DNA of 64,000 nucleotides from Thalassotalea sp. HSM 43 (GTDB lineage Bacteria > Pseudomonadota > Gammaproteobacteria > Enterobacterales > Alteromonadaceae), in NCBI RefSeq assembly GCF_004752005.1, contig NZ_CP038493.1:2876302-2940301 (forward strand), in the 5' to 3' direction. Below, piece after piece: positions 1-7,675 of the stretch (positions are counted from its first letter, which is position 1; every line of letters starts with the position of its first letter). Position numbers and translations under genes: made by a program. The notes under the pieces were generated by a model. The model searched no databases. It was not told where the DNA came from and worked only from the letters and a program-made list of their open reading frames with translations.

Positions 1-128
1 TGCTCAGTAACTATGCGGATTTCACCGTCAAGATACTTCTTATTGATTTCGTCATCACTCATAGTGACTTCAGGAATCTTTCCATCACCAAGCTCTAGCT
101 TTTCGCCTTGTACTAAATTTATGTTCAT
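1..128 (-). CDS. DUF262 domain protein, N-terminal fragment
   Basis: The reverse strand reads an ATG at 128 followed by 42 open codons that run off the window edge. The peptide has an acidic start, then DDEINKKYLDGEIRIVTEQ. This resembles the segment just before the catalytic core of DUF262 (GmrS-type) proteins, where 'RIVTEQARYPL' usually leads into the nucleotide-binding motif. DUF262 proteins are often nucleases or nucleotide-dependent partners in phage defence. Neither catalytic motif is in the window, so the family call rests on this short match. The gene is divergent from a nuclease/methyltransferase pair and shares a 252-bp regulatory spacer with it, which suggests one defence module. 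Confidence 0.6.
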   Translation of the reverse strand, partial: MNINLVQGEKLELGDGKIPEVTMSDDEINKKYLDGEIRIVTE

Positions 129-228
129 AACTAGCCTTAACTGGGTAACTTCCAGTCTGAATTGTTCGTAAATTGATTAAATCTTACCACCTATTCTATG
201 ATAGGTATTTGATATATCCTAGTAAAAA

Positions 229-322
229 ATAAAGGCCGTTATAACCAAGCTGTGTAAAAATAGCGGCCTTTATGATAAATTACTCTAAATAACGGCCTTT
301 ATTTTAAGATAACGGCCTTTAT
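229..322. repeat. Four copies of a 13-bp GGCC-containing element
   Basis: TAACGGCCTTTAT occurs exactly at 290-302 and 310-322, with one change at 261-273 (TAGCGGCCTTTAT), and in inverted orientation at 229-241. All four lie in the spacer between the divergent DUF262 gene and the nuclease gene. Start-to-start spacings are 32, 29 and 20 bp, close to whole helical turns. They look like operator sites, but no regulator gene is identified. Confidence 0.65.
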
Positions 323-336
323 CTTTGCCGGGTTCT

Positions 337-364
337 CAGTTACGATTTGTGTACATCGTAACTG
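337..364. promoter_or_regulatory. Perfect 10-bp inverted repeat upstream of nuclease gene
   Basis: CAGTTACGAT at 337-346 and ATCGTAACTG at 355-364 are perfect inverted arms with an 8-bp spacer. The repeat ends 16 bp before the nuclease ATG at 381 and just before its ribosome-binding sequence AGGAAAGG (371-378). It could be an operator of the type used to time restriction genes, or a leader hairpin that limits translation. Confidence 0.6.
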
Positions 365-380
365 AAGTGAAGGAAAGGTA

Positions 381-1223
381 ATGGCTACACAAGTACACTC
401 AATCGTAAAATCGGTATATGACTTATTTCATGGAATGGCAGTCAATGGTGAAATTCCAATTAATTTAAGAGCGCCATCTATAGTAGGTACAACACAAGAT
501 GACCCGTTCGATAATCTAATTCTGGATACCATTAAAAATGCCTTCCCAAATTTAGAAGTCGTAAGTGCAGGCAAATTAACAACACCTGATGTTGTAATTC
601 GTGATCGAAATACAGGCGTTATTGTTGGACTAGAAGTTAAAAAACTGATTCAGAAGGCTAATGGCGCTGATTCTCGTGGATTAACAATCGATTATAATAG
701 CTGCTTACCATGTGGAACAATGGAGATTAAAGTTGGCAATGAAGTAACGGCAATACCTGTTTACTACTTCTTTGCATTACTGTCGAACGATAGCACTAGC
801 ATTAAAACTCTTTCGATTATTGATGGTGACTTTATCAATAATGATTTTGATCTGCATAAGCATGCAAAATTAGCTAACCAGAGTGAGTACGGTCATGGTT
901 CATATGGTGAAGGTTCAGTTCGCCACAGAGCAATGTACACATATGCAAATCCATTGAATAGTAAACTTGATTGCTTCTTTGAGCGGAGAGTTTTGGTCAT
1001 GCCAACACAGGCTGCAAGCGAATTGTCCTATGATGATTTGACTAGTGAGATTATAATACGAAAAGATATCCAAGGTAATCAGTTCAGCTTTACGGTTCTG
1101 GATAATGATAAACCTACAAATAACGACAACATTAGAGAGATTGACGACCTATTTGATAAAGTGAAGGCACGAAAGCCTAAGCATAGGAATGTTGCCTCAA
1201 TGGTTGTCCTTGATGAGATTTAA
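381..1223 (+). CDS. Putative restriction endonuclease (PD-(D/E)XK-like)
   Basis: A 280-residue protein with no family I can name. Residues 69-87 read P-D, then 14 residues, then E-V-K (TTPD...GLEVKKL), the usual spacing of a PD-(D/E)XK nuclease core. A basic/aromatic stretch follows, then DYNSCLPCG, which could be a metal or substrate loop. The ATG at 381 has a strong upstream AGGAAAGG. The stop codon overlaps the start of the methyltransferase by one base (TAATG), so the two are translationally coupled. The position next to a DNA methyltransferase supports a type II restriction role. The cleavage site cannot be predicted. Codon use and AT richness match the rest of the island, not the core genome. 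Confidence 0.65.
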   Translation: MATQVHSIVKSVYDLFHGMAVNGEIPINLRAPSIVGTTQDDPFDNLILDTIKNAFPNLEVVSAGKLTTPDVVIRDRNTGVIVGLEVKKLIQKANGADSRGLTIDYNSCLPCGTMEIKVGNEVTAIPVYYFFALLSNDSTSIKTLSIIDGDFINNDFDLHKHAKLANQSEYGHGSYGEGSVRHRAMYTYANPLNSKLDCFFERRVLVMPTQAASELSYDDLTSEIIIRKDIQGNQFSFTVLDNDKPTNNDNIREIDDLFDKVKARKPKHRNVASMVVLDEI

Positions 1224-3304
1224 TGAAAGTTATAGAGAATAATTTTCCATTTGAGGTCATAGACCCAATTGCTGAAAATGAAAGTTATAGGAAAGAGATC
1301 AATCGACCGATCTATCATATCCACAAGTGGTGGGCCAAGAGGCTAGGTAGTGTTTTTCGCTCTATTGTGTCTGGCTCACTAGCACAAGGTGAATGGCCAG
1401 ATTTCCATACAAACCAAAATTACCAAAACTCAGTGGTACTAGACCCATTTATGGGTTCTGGTACGACTTTGGGTGAAGCAGCAAAACTTGGCGCTAAAGT
1501 CATTGGTTGTGATGTAAACCCTGTCAGTACGTTTCTTGTTCGCCAAGCTCTTACCAATGTAGATACAGAACTTCTTCAGCAAGAGTTCAATTCAATTGAA
1601 GCAGATGTGCGAGATGAAATACTCGGTTTCTACACGACAATGGTTCCTGGTTCAAATGAACCCACACAAGCCTTATATTATTTCTGGGTTAAAGAAGTAG
1701 TCACGCCAACAGGTGAACGAATTCCTTTACTCAGTAGTTACGTGTTTAGTAAAAACGCTTATGTTAAGAAGAAGCCCGTAGCACAGATTTTATGCCCAAA
1801 TTGCGGTGAAGTATTCACGGCAAGGTATGACTCAATAGATGAGATATGTCCCGGTTGTGAACAGCATTTTAACCCTCAGATTGGACCTGTAGAACGAACT
1901 ACGGTAACTGACAGTCAAGGCAATAAGCATAAAATTAGGGACTTAATAAAAGCTACCGACCATGCACCAGAGCATAAGCTATATGCAATTATGGCTCTGA
2001 ACGCTGATGGAGAGAAGGTTTACATTAAGCCTACTCAGTATGATTTCGACTTACTTAATCAAGCTTCAACTAGACTTGCTGAACTAGATCATGAACTTCC
2101 ATTACCTACAATGGAGGTTAGAGCAGGCCACAATACTAACCAAGCAAAAGGGTATAACTATAACCATTGGAGAGAATTCTTCAATGAACGTCAGTTACTG
2201 ACTCTTGGTATTTTACTGCAACGAATCTTACAAATTGAAGATGTGGTTATACGTGACCACTTTGTCTGCTTATTCAGTGGAACGCTTGAGTTCAATAACT
2301 TATTTTGCTCGTTCAAAGGAGAAGGAACAGGTGCAGTGCGCCATATGTTCTCTAATCATATTTTAAAGCCTGAACGCACACCTCTTGAGAATACTGTTTG
2401 GGGCGTTAATGGTAAAAGTAGTGGTTCATTCTCTGGCCTATTTAAGAGCCGCCTCATCAAAGCAAAAACTTATTTGGATGCTCCCTTTGATATCGTGATA
2501 GAAGAAACTGATGGAAAGAAGAAGAGTTCAAAGAAAGTATGCAGCGATCCAATTAACCACGCATTGTGCTCTGAATACGAAGATTTTGTTCAGCATGACA
2601 GAGCCGCATTAGTTCTTAATGGCGATAGTTCAAACTTACCAATACCAAGTAACTCAGTTGATGCAGTAGTTACCGATCCTCCGTATTTTGACTTTGTTCA
2701 TTACAGTGAGTTAAGTGACTTCTTCTATGCTTGGTTGAGTAATGCCCTTGGCGATAAATATGTATATCTTGCAAGACCTGATTCATCACATGAGAATGAG
2801 GTTCAAGATAAAGATAATGCTAGTTTTGCTAGAAAGATTCAGAGTATTTTCGAAGAATGCCATAGGGTATTAGTTAATGAAGGACTAATGAGCTTTAGCT
2901 ACCATCATTCAACCATTGATGGCTGGATGGCTGTTTACAGTGCAGTGACCCAAGCTGGTTTTGATATAGTGGCAGCTCACCCTGTTAAAGCTGAAATGGC
3001 AGTTGCTACGCCTAAGAGTTTATCTAAAGAACCAATTAATTTAGATGCAATTCTTGTATGCAAGAAGGAAAGAACACCTCCAGTAATTGAAGATGCTAAT
3101 ACTGAGATTGAGAGCCGGTTCAATAGTTATGTAGAACGCTTTGGACTGGTTAATCGTCATTTAAGCATGGGTGATAAATTCGTCATTGCATGCTCAACAG
3201 CTTTATCTGTAGCCTCTTGCCTTCGAATGAGCGACCTAGATGCAAGGGCTTTAGCACAAAGCACAGTCAATAATTTGGTTTACGATTCTCCCCAATTATT
3301 CTAG
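1223..3304 (+). CDS. DNA methyltransferase, DUF1156-like
   Basis: A 693-residue DNA methylase. The SAM-binding motif DPFMGSGTT is at residues 74-82 and the catalytic motif DPPYFDFVHYSELSDFFYAW starts at 485, as in N6-adenine or N4-cytosine methylases. Between them is a long insert with a four-cysteine zinc finger (C191, C194, C209, C212), probably part of target recognition. The early HKWWAKR (35-40) and the DPPY context resemble the DUF1156 family. The order, motif I then a long insert then motif IV, is alpha-like. It begins inside the stop codon of the upstream nuclease gene, so the pair is probably a restriction-modification unit whose methylase protects host DNA. A terminator follows 7 bp after the stop. 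Confidence 0.85.
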   Translation: MKVIENNFPFEVIDPIAENESYRKEINRPIYHIHKWWAKRLGSVFRSIVSGSLAQGEWPDFHTNQNYQNSVVLDPFMGSGTTLGEAAKLGAKVIGCDVNPVSTFLVRQALTNVDTELLQQEFNSIEADVRDEILGFYTTMVPGSNEPTQALYYFWVKEVVTPTGERIPLLSSYVFSKNAYVKKKPVAQILCPNCGEVFTARYDSIDEICPGCEQHFNPQIGPVERTTVTDSQGNKHKIRDLIKATDHAPEHKLYAIMALNADGEKVYIKPTQYDFDLLNQASTRLAELDHELPLPTMEVRAGHNTNQAKGYNYNHWREFFNERQLLTLGILLQRILQIEDVVIRDHFVCLFSGTLEFNNLFCSFKGEGTGAVRHMFSNHILKPERTPLENTVWGVNGKSSGSFSGLFKSRLIKAKTYLDAPFDIVIEETDGKKKSSKKVCSDPINHALCSEYEDFVQHDRAALVLNGDSSNLPIPSNSVDAVVTDPPYFDFVHYSELSDFFYAWLSNALGDKYVYLARPDSSHENEVQDKDNASFARKIQSIFEECHRVLVNEGLMSFSYHHSTIDGWMAVYSAVTQAGFDIVAAHPVKAEMAVATPKSLSKEPINLDAILVCKKERTPPVIEDANTEIESRFNSYVERFGLVNRHLSMGDKFVIACSTALSVASCLRMSDLDARALAQSTVNNLVYDSPQLF

Positions 3305-3310
3305 ATTATC

Positions 3311-3345
3311 AAAAATAGCCCTAGCATTGTTTAGGGCTATTTTTT
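3311..3345 (+). terminator. Rho-independent terminator of the restriction-modification unit
   Basis: AAAAATAGCCCTA (3311-3323) pairs with TAGGGCTATTTTT (3332-3344) around an 8-base loop, with a T-run on the + strand. Confidence 0.85.
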
Positions 3346-3500
3346 AGCTGAGATATCGCTGAGTTGCATTGTCTCTGCTAGCTTAATCATAAATATCTAT
3401 TTTAGTTATTAATCTTTTTGGTTTACTCCATACTCAATATCAAAAGCTAGTTAAACGCTGTGATCAGTAACAACTCTTTACACTGATTCAGTTTCAATTC

Positions 3501-3581
3501 AGGAATTTCCTGATACCATTTAACTGTTGGGGCCAAAACAGGCCCACTAACAATGGTGTTAGTGGTATTTAGGAACTTCCT
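3501..3581 (+). promoter_or_regulatory. Structured leader with two AGGAANTTCCT palindromes
   Basis: The palindrome AGGAATTTCCT at 3501-3511 recurs as AGGAACTTCCT at 3571-3581, touching the ATG at 3582. Between them are two perfect hairpins: GGGCC/GGCCC (3530-3534, 3541-3545) and CACTAACA/TGTTAGTG (3545-3552, 3557-3564). The second palindrome contains the likely Shine-Dalgarno AGGA, so a protein or stem there would block translation. Confidence 0.5.
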
Positions 3582-3932
3582 ATGACTACAAACTCATTAT
3601 CTGTAAATCAACAAATTAACAATATTGCAAAATCAATCTCAACCGAATGGCATTCAATTATGACTGGCACTCAATTAGTTGATGTTGAGGATTGCGAACG
3701 AATATTTTGCGTAACGGCCCTTGACGTTGAAATCGAGCTATCAGTAAATTTGATTTCTGGATATGGTGACAATCCAATTATCTCAGGAAGTGACCTAGTT
3801 TTACTATCGCTTCTTAAAGATAAGCTGGAATCAATGGGTCTTGACGCATCAATTCAAAAGCCACGTTGTTGGACTGATGATTTGAAGCGTAAATGTGAAC
3901 TTCGACGTAACCCATTTGCAACCACTTGTTAA
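3582..3932 (+). CDS. Hypothetical protein, 116 aa
   Basis: Unrecognised small soluble protein with no signal peptide or membrane segment. The middle (residues 36-75) alternates hydrophobic residues as in a beta-sheet core, and the C-terminus is basic with several cysteines (C98, C106, C116). The ATG follows AGGA at 3571 with 7-base spacing, inside the palindrome described above. Its AT content resembles the island. It could be a small island-encoded regulator or an anti-restriction or antitoxin-like protein, but nothing in the sequence decides this. Confidence 0.5.
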   Translation: MTTNSLSVNQQINNIAKSISTEWHSIMTGTQLVDVEDCERIFCVTALDVEIELSVNLISGYGDNPIISGSDLVLLSLLKDKLESMGLDASIQKPRCWTDDLKRKCELRRNPFATTC

Positions 3933-4226
3933 TTACGGTTCCCCTCGAATGAGGGGACCAACCTCAACCTAACGCTCAAAAGCAACTAAAAAGAACACTG
4001 ACAGTATAGTTATACCCTGTTAGCCAAAAGTGGCATTTACGCTCAAATATAAGTTCCTAAGTTATTACCACTATTACACTTTTTTGGCTGTTTTTGGGGC
4101 ATTTTAAGAACTTTTCCCCTGAACGTATACCAAACTTTAGCTTTCAGGGATTTTAGGTCCAACGATATATGTACATGATGAACCCATTGATTACTATTGT
4201 TTTTTTAATCAACTAATGGATAACCA
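3933..4226. other. AT-rich spacer with one hairpin
   Basis: CCCCTC (3941-3946) pairs with GAGGGG (3951-3956) 8 bp after the preceding stop. It may be a weak terminator, but no T-run follows. One copy of TATACCCTGT (4011-4020) recurs near the recombinase genes. I see no gene here. Confidence 0.4.
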
Positions 4227-4451
4227 ATGGACAATCAAGGCATTCCAAGAACTGAAACTAGACACATAACTAGAACTCAATACCGTCAATCAAAACTTCC
4301 AGATTATGTTGGTGTAGCAACTGTGGAATTAGGAGATGGTTTCAACCAACGAAGATATCTCAAAGGCGCTATCACATGGTTTTCAAATCGAGGAATTAAA
4401 GTGTCATTAACTCAGTATCAGCAGCAACTTTTAGACGGTACAGCAGAATGA
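4227..4451 (+). CDS. Hypothetical protein, 74 aa
   Basis: Unrecognised 74-residue basic protein. The sequence from residue 13 (HITRTQYRQSKLPDYVG) is rich in basic and polar residues. The C-terminal half has WFSNRGIKVSLTQYQQQL, which could form helices and bind nucleic acid. The start lacks a clear Shine-Dalgarno. The stop overlaps the next start by 4 bases (ATGA), which supports a real translationally coupled pair of small genes. Confidence 0.4.
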   Translation: MDNQGIPRTETRHITRTQYRQSKLPDYVGVATVELGDGFNQRRYLKGAITWFSNRGIKVSLTQYQQQLLDGTAE

Positions 4452-4807
4452 GCACAACCAACCAATGGCACAACTGGATAACAGACGTATTTGGTACAAT
4501 GCCGATAGACATACAAGCAGGTTTTACTACTAATTATATTGGCAATATCAAACGGACTACGACCGCGTTGGTGACTCTAGTGGAATCGAATGCAGTTGAT
4601 ACAACCGCCATAACTCAATACAAGCAGCAACTTCGTGAAAAAGCCATCGTATTTAGTGAATGTAAAACCTGGTTTCAGTCTAACAGTAAAAATTCAGGAC
4701 TAACATTCACCGACAAAAATTCTAACTCAACATTTAGCAAAATACTGGACAGTATCGCGAGCGCATTAATGTCTGAAGCTGACCATCTGAGCAAAATATA
4801 CTCTTAG
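4448..4807 (+). CDS. Hypothetical protein, 119 aa
   Basis: Unrecognised 119-residue protein, probably mostly helical, with few charged residues and many Ser/Thr/Asn. It begins in the ATGA overlap with the preceding 74-residue gene, so the two are likely co-expressed. There is no signal peptide or membrane segment. The 42-bp region after its stop leads into a 43-bp repeat. Confidence 0.4.
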   Translation: MSTTNQWHNWITDVFGTMPIDIQAGFTTNYIGNIKRTTTALVTLVESNAVDTTAITQYKQQLREKAIVFSECKTWFQSNSKNSGLTFTDKNSNSTFSKILDSIASALMSEADHLSKIYS

Positions 4808-4853
4808 CCACCAACAAGGGCTTGGAGTAGTCCCAAGCCTATCCAAAGGCCAG

Positions 4854-4896
4854 CATTTCAATTCTGGCAATCCAATTTGGTTATTATCATTTCTTC
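4854..4896 (+). repeat. 43-bp direct repeat, copy 1
   Basis: This 43-bp sequence recurs at 5511-5553 with two differences (A/G and T/C). It begins CATTTCAATTCTGGC and ends TATCATTTCTTC. Both copies are followed by runs of CTATTA and ATCTATAA-like words. Copy 1 lies in the leader of the 77-residue gene. Confidence 0.75.
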
Positions 4897-4977
4897 CTTT
4901 GCTGATTCAGCTATTACTCAATCTATAACCCAAATCTATAATTCCGCTATTAACCAACTTAAATAAGGACTTAATCA

Positions 4978-5211
4978 ATGACACAAATATTAAATTCACA
5001 AATACAAAATCCATCTACCAATCATAGATACACCTGCTACAAATTTAACCGACTAGTAGGATTCACTGACTCACTAACAACCGCAGCTAAAATCCTTGGA
5101 ATAGCACCCGACATGGCTAAAGCCTATTTAAAGCCAGCATCATACGTCCGACACGACCTGAAATCCCTAACCCGTCGACACCAACATATCATTGCAGACA
5201 CTCATCGCTAA
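4978..5211 (+). CDS. Hypothetical protein, 77 aa
   Basis: Unrecognised small basic protein. An ATG at 4978 has AAGGA at 4965-4969 with 8-base spacing, a good ribosome-binding site. Residues 29-55 (GFTDSLTTAAKILGIAPDMAKAYL) could be a helix-turn-helix-like pair of helices, and the C-terminus is basic (SLTRRHQH). A DNA-binding role is possible but not shown. It lies downstream of the first 43-bp repeat. Confidence 0.5.
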   Translation: MTQILNSQIQNPSTNHRYTCYKFNRLVGFTDSLTTAAKILGIAPDMAKAYLKPASYVRHDLKSLTRRHQHIIADTHR

Positions 5212-5926
5212 GCGACGAAAACATTACGGTAAGCAAATGTGATGTGCCATTAGTCCAGAACAGCCCTGATGATGCAAGTTTTACCTGAGACAATAACTCG
5301 TCCAAGCCAGTACAAACACATCAAAGTCAATCCAAGCCCCAGTAAATAGAGTGTATACAGGGTAATACACTGGATACATTGTTAACGCCCAACGATCACA
5401 ACTAATCGACAATATCAGCTTTTCTAGCGTACTCAGGTCCTAAAGGCCCCAAGTCGATCAAAATGTACACTTAGTGCTACCAGTCCGCTTCTTTGTCGTC
5501 AAACGGTCCACATTTCAATTCTGGCGATCCAATCTGGTTATTATCATTTCTTCGCTTACTGCAACTGCTATTACCCCTATCTATAAACCTGCTATTACCC
5601 CTAATGTAAATCCTACCTAAATATATAAACCTGCTTATACCCACCTATACAATTTGAATTTACAACTTAATATCAGTCACCTATATATAGCCAGAGCAGT
5701 AAATTAAAATGCAAACACGGCTAAAGCCTACTAAGCCCACAACGACTAATACGCGATACAGCCAAATCAACGTCAAAAACCATTTACTGACAATATCAAT
5801 CTTCCAAATTCACCTAGAACAGCAAATTCACTTCTAAGCCCAGTCTGAAGCCCATAAGGGCGCTCCGATCGACGTATGACCTAACGCAATCACATTAACT
5901 GACATCAACCTAATAAGGAACCAAGC
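5212..5926. other. Long AT-rich region without a convincing gene
   Basis: About 700 bp between small island genes. It contains an inverted repeat GTGTAT/ATACAC (5351-5356, 5365-5370), the second 43-bp repeat, and many CTATTACCC/CCTATA words at 5565-5660. No open frame with a start and ribosome-binding site stands out. It may be decayed coding DNA or a non-coding control region of the element. Confidence 0.4.
5511..5553 (+). repeat. 43-bp direct repeat, copy 2
   Basis: Second copy of the repeat at 4854-4896, in the same orientation, 657 bp downstream, with two base differences. No recognisable gene follows directly, unlike copy 1, so it may mark a duplicated leader whose gene has been lost. 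Confidence 0.75.
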
Positions 5927-6033
5927 ATGAACACAACCAACCAAGAGTAAGTTTTGGTACGTCCGAATGTGACTTAACTCCACTAAGCCACGTAAAGTTC
6001 AACCGTGATCCTGAAGCATTAATTCGCTACCTA

Positions 6034-6318
6034 ATGTCCATTGACACTACGAACGAAAGCTCAAACTCAACTATGAACTCAACTGCTTGTATCTACATCA
6101 AAATATCAAAGTGCCAGAAATATTTTTACGTTGAAGCAACATTAGATTCAGCCCGTCCATACGACAACGACTTAGACGGACGACCAACCGAATTTTATGA
6201 ACTCGAATGGCTCGACTTAACTGCAATCATATACAATTTCAACATTGCCGAAGCAACTAATTGGGCCAAGGTAATCAGCGACGACTTAAAGACATTATTG
6301 AACATAAACCCAATATAA
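6034..6318 (+). CDS. Hypothetical protein, probably part of a frameshifted gene
   Basis: An unrecognised acidic 94-residue protein with a beta-rich core (ACIYIKISKCQKYFYVEATL, residues 18-37). The ATG at 6034 has no clear ribosome-binding site. The same frame is open back to 5917 and encodes 36 further plausible residues (VSFGTSECDLTPLSHVKF...), but contains no ATG, GTG or TTG there. A good start does exist at 5927 (AAGGA at 5915-5919), but in another frame: it gives only seven codons (MNTTNQE) and a stop at 5948-5950. A one-base shift near 5945 would join the two into a protein of about 130 residues. It is either a recent frameshift or a short upstream reading frame controlling this gene. 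A terminator follows. Confidence 0.45.
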   Translation: MSIDTTNESSNSTMNSTACIYIKISKCQKYFYVEATLDSARPYDNDLDGRPTEFYELEWLDLTAIIYNFNIAEATNWAKVISDDLKTLLNINPI

Positions 6319-6340
6319 TGATTACGTAACGTACAACACA

Positions 6341-6372
6341 GGCCAGTCCTAAATGGGCTGGCCTTTTTTTTT
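6341..6372 (+). terminator. Rho-independent terminator
   Basis: GGCCAGTCC (6341-6349) pairs with GGGCTGGCC (6355-6363) with one G-T pair and a 5-base loop, followed by nine T residues. It ends the small-gene cluster. Confidence 0.85.
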
Positions 6373-6684
6373 GCTAACTGCCATCCGACTCACATCAAAT
6401 GGTCATTCGAGGAACCTGATAATTGGGTGGTTAGTATTGGCTAGTTAGATACCAAGCAAAATCACGTTATATCCAAATGTGACAGTTACACCAACACACC
6501 AAGGCCATTCGACGAATCAGAACCCACTTCTAACTCATAATGGCGCGTACGCGCCCATCAACAATCAAAATAACCTTATGTGTCAATGCATTACCCGTTT
6601 GATATAATAACCTTATACCAAAATTCTTATAACAAACCTACATTCCATGTGGTTCAGAATGACCAAAAGGTTACAGGAGCAGCA

Positions 6685-7368
6685 ATGAAGCAGAAGTTCA
6701 TTATCTATAAGCGATTATCCACCAAACGAGAAATCCAAGAGCATTCATTTGAAGTCCAAGACCGCATAATCAAATCATACTTAGACACTGCACCTGACGC
6801 TTATATCGTAAACTCATATGAGGAAGAGTTTAGTGGAGCATCTATCGATAAGAGGCCAATGCTCCAGCAAGCGATTATCGACTGTAAGCGCCACAACGCA
6901 GTTTTGCTTATAGCTAAATTAGATAGACTCACTCGCTCAGCTAAGGACTACCACATAATTGCAGATACGGTTGATTTGAAATCAGCTGATATGCCAGATG
7001 CAGACAACATTATGTTGGGAATGAGAGCGTTAATGTCACAATGGGAATTAGCTACTATCCGTAAACGCATATCAGATGGAGTCAATAACGCCATTGCTAA
7101 TGGAGCTAAATGTGGTAACCGAACCAAACGTCGTCGCACATTCAATAGAGAAGATGCTCAACGTGGTGTTCAAACGGTCAAGCAGAATAAAGCTGCTAGG
7201 ATGGCACACCTACAGCCACAAGTGAAATCACTTTACAATCAAGGCCGCACTATGTCTCAAGTCGCTGATATGCTCAATGGATTGGGAGTACCAACTACTG
7301 GAAAAGGTAAATGGTACGCTACTACAGTTAAACGTATAATCGATTTCGACGCGTCAAGCGTTACGTAG
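6685..7368 (+). CDS. Small serine recombinase (resolvase/invertase type)
   Basis: A 227-residue site-specific recombinase. The start chosen is the ATG at 6685, which has AGGAG at 6675-6679. An in-frame ATG at 6580 adds 35 residues without a motif. Catalytic Ser12 is in IYKRLSTKRE. Further family motifs are LDRLTR in the catalytic domain and the long helix ending ELATIRKRISDGV. The C-terminus has a helix-turn-helix-like part, VADMLNGLGVPTTGKGKW, as in resolvases and DNA invertases. It probably cuts and rejoins DNA at short sites in or near the island. The recombinase at 7676-9388 is a different class. The repeats at 7510-7665 could be its sites. Confidence 0.85.
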   Translation: MKQKFIIYKRLSTKREIQEHSFEVQDRIIKSYLDTAPDAYIVNSYEEEFSGASIDKRPMLQQAIIDCKRHNAVLLIAKLDRLTRSAKDYHIIADTVDLKSADMPDADNIMLGMRALMSQWELATIRKRISDGVNNAIANGAKCGNRTKRRRTFNREDAQRGVQTVKQNKAARMAHLQPQVKSLYNQGRTMSQVADMLNGLGVPTTGKGKWYATTVKRIIDFDASSVT

Positions 7369-7509
7369 GTCGTCGCTATGAATACTAGAGCGCGTAGCGC
7401 CACCGACATCGGCAAATTTATTACAGGTTCTGGGCGTCAGACGTTTTTAGGGTCAGTATTTACCAGACGGGTTTTTGACACTTTGCCCGCGGTTGGCATT
7501 GACCTAATC

Positions 7510-7547
7510 AGTCCTAACCATCCAGAGCAGTCCTAACCATCCAGAGC
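7510..7547 (+). repeat. 19-bp tandem duplication
   Basis: AGTCCTAACCATCCAGAGC occurs twice with no gap (7510-7528, 7529-7547) in the 307-bp spacer between the convergent recombinase genes. A related word, GACCGTCCAGATG, is at 7621-7633. They are candidate recombinase-binding or crossover sites. Confidence 0.7.
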
Positions 7548-7561
7548 CAAAAATGTCACTT

Positions 7562-7665
7562 TGGAACATCTATACCCTGTAATATATATTTCCCTGCCGT
7601 GCCTGCTGTTAGTGGCTCTCGACCGTCCAGATGAAAAAGGTATCCACTGGAACATCTATACCCTG
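7562..7665 (+). repeat. Pair of 18-bp direct repeats beside recombinase genes
   Basis: TGGAACATCTATACCCTG is repeated exactly at 7562-7579 and 7648-7665, 86 bp apart, each followed by an AT-rich TAATAT tract. The second copy ends 10 bp before the stop of the large recombinase. TATACCCTG also occurs at 4011, so the word recurs across the island. Position and exactness suggest a resolution or attachment region. Confidence 0.7.
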
Positions 7666-7675
7666 CATAATATTC

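Noticed and set aside
5212-5926. Hidden small genes in the island spacer
   Set aside because: No frame with a start, ribosome-binding site and plausible sequence stands out.
6580-6684. Longer N-terminus for the small recombinase
   Set aside because: AGGAG is placed correctly for the ATG at 6685 and the catalytic domain begins there.
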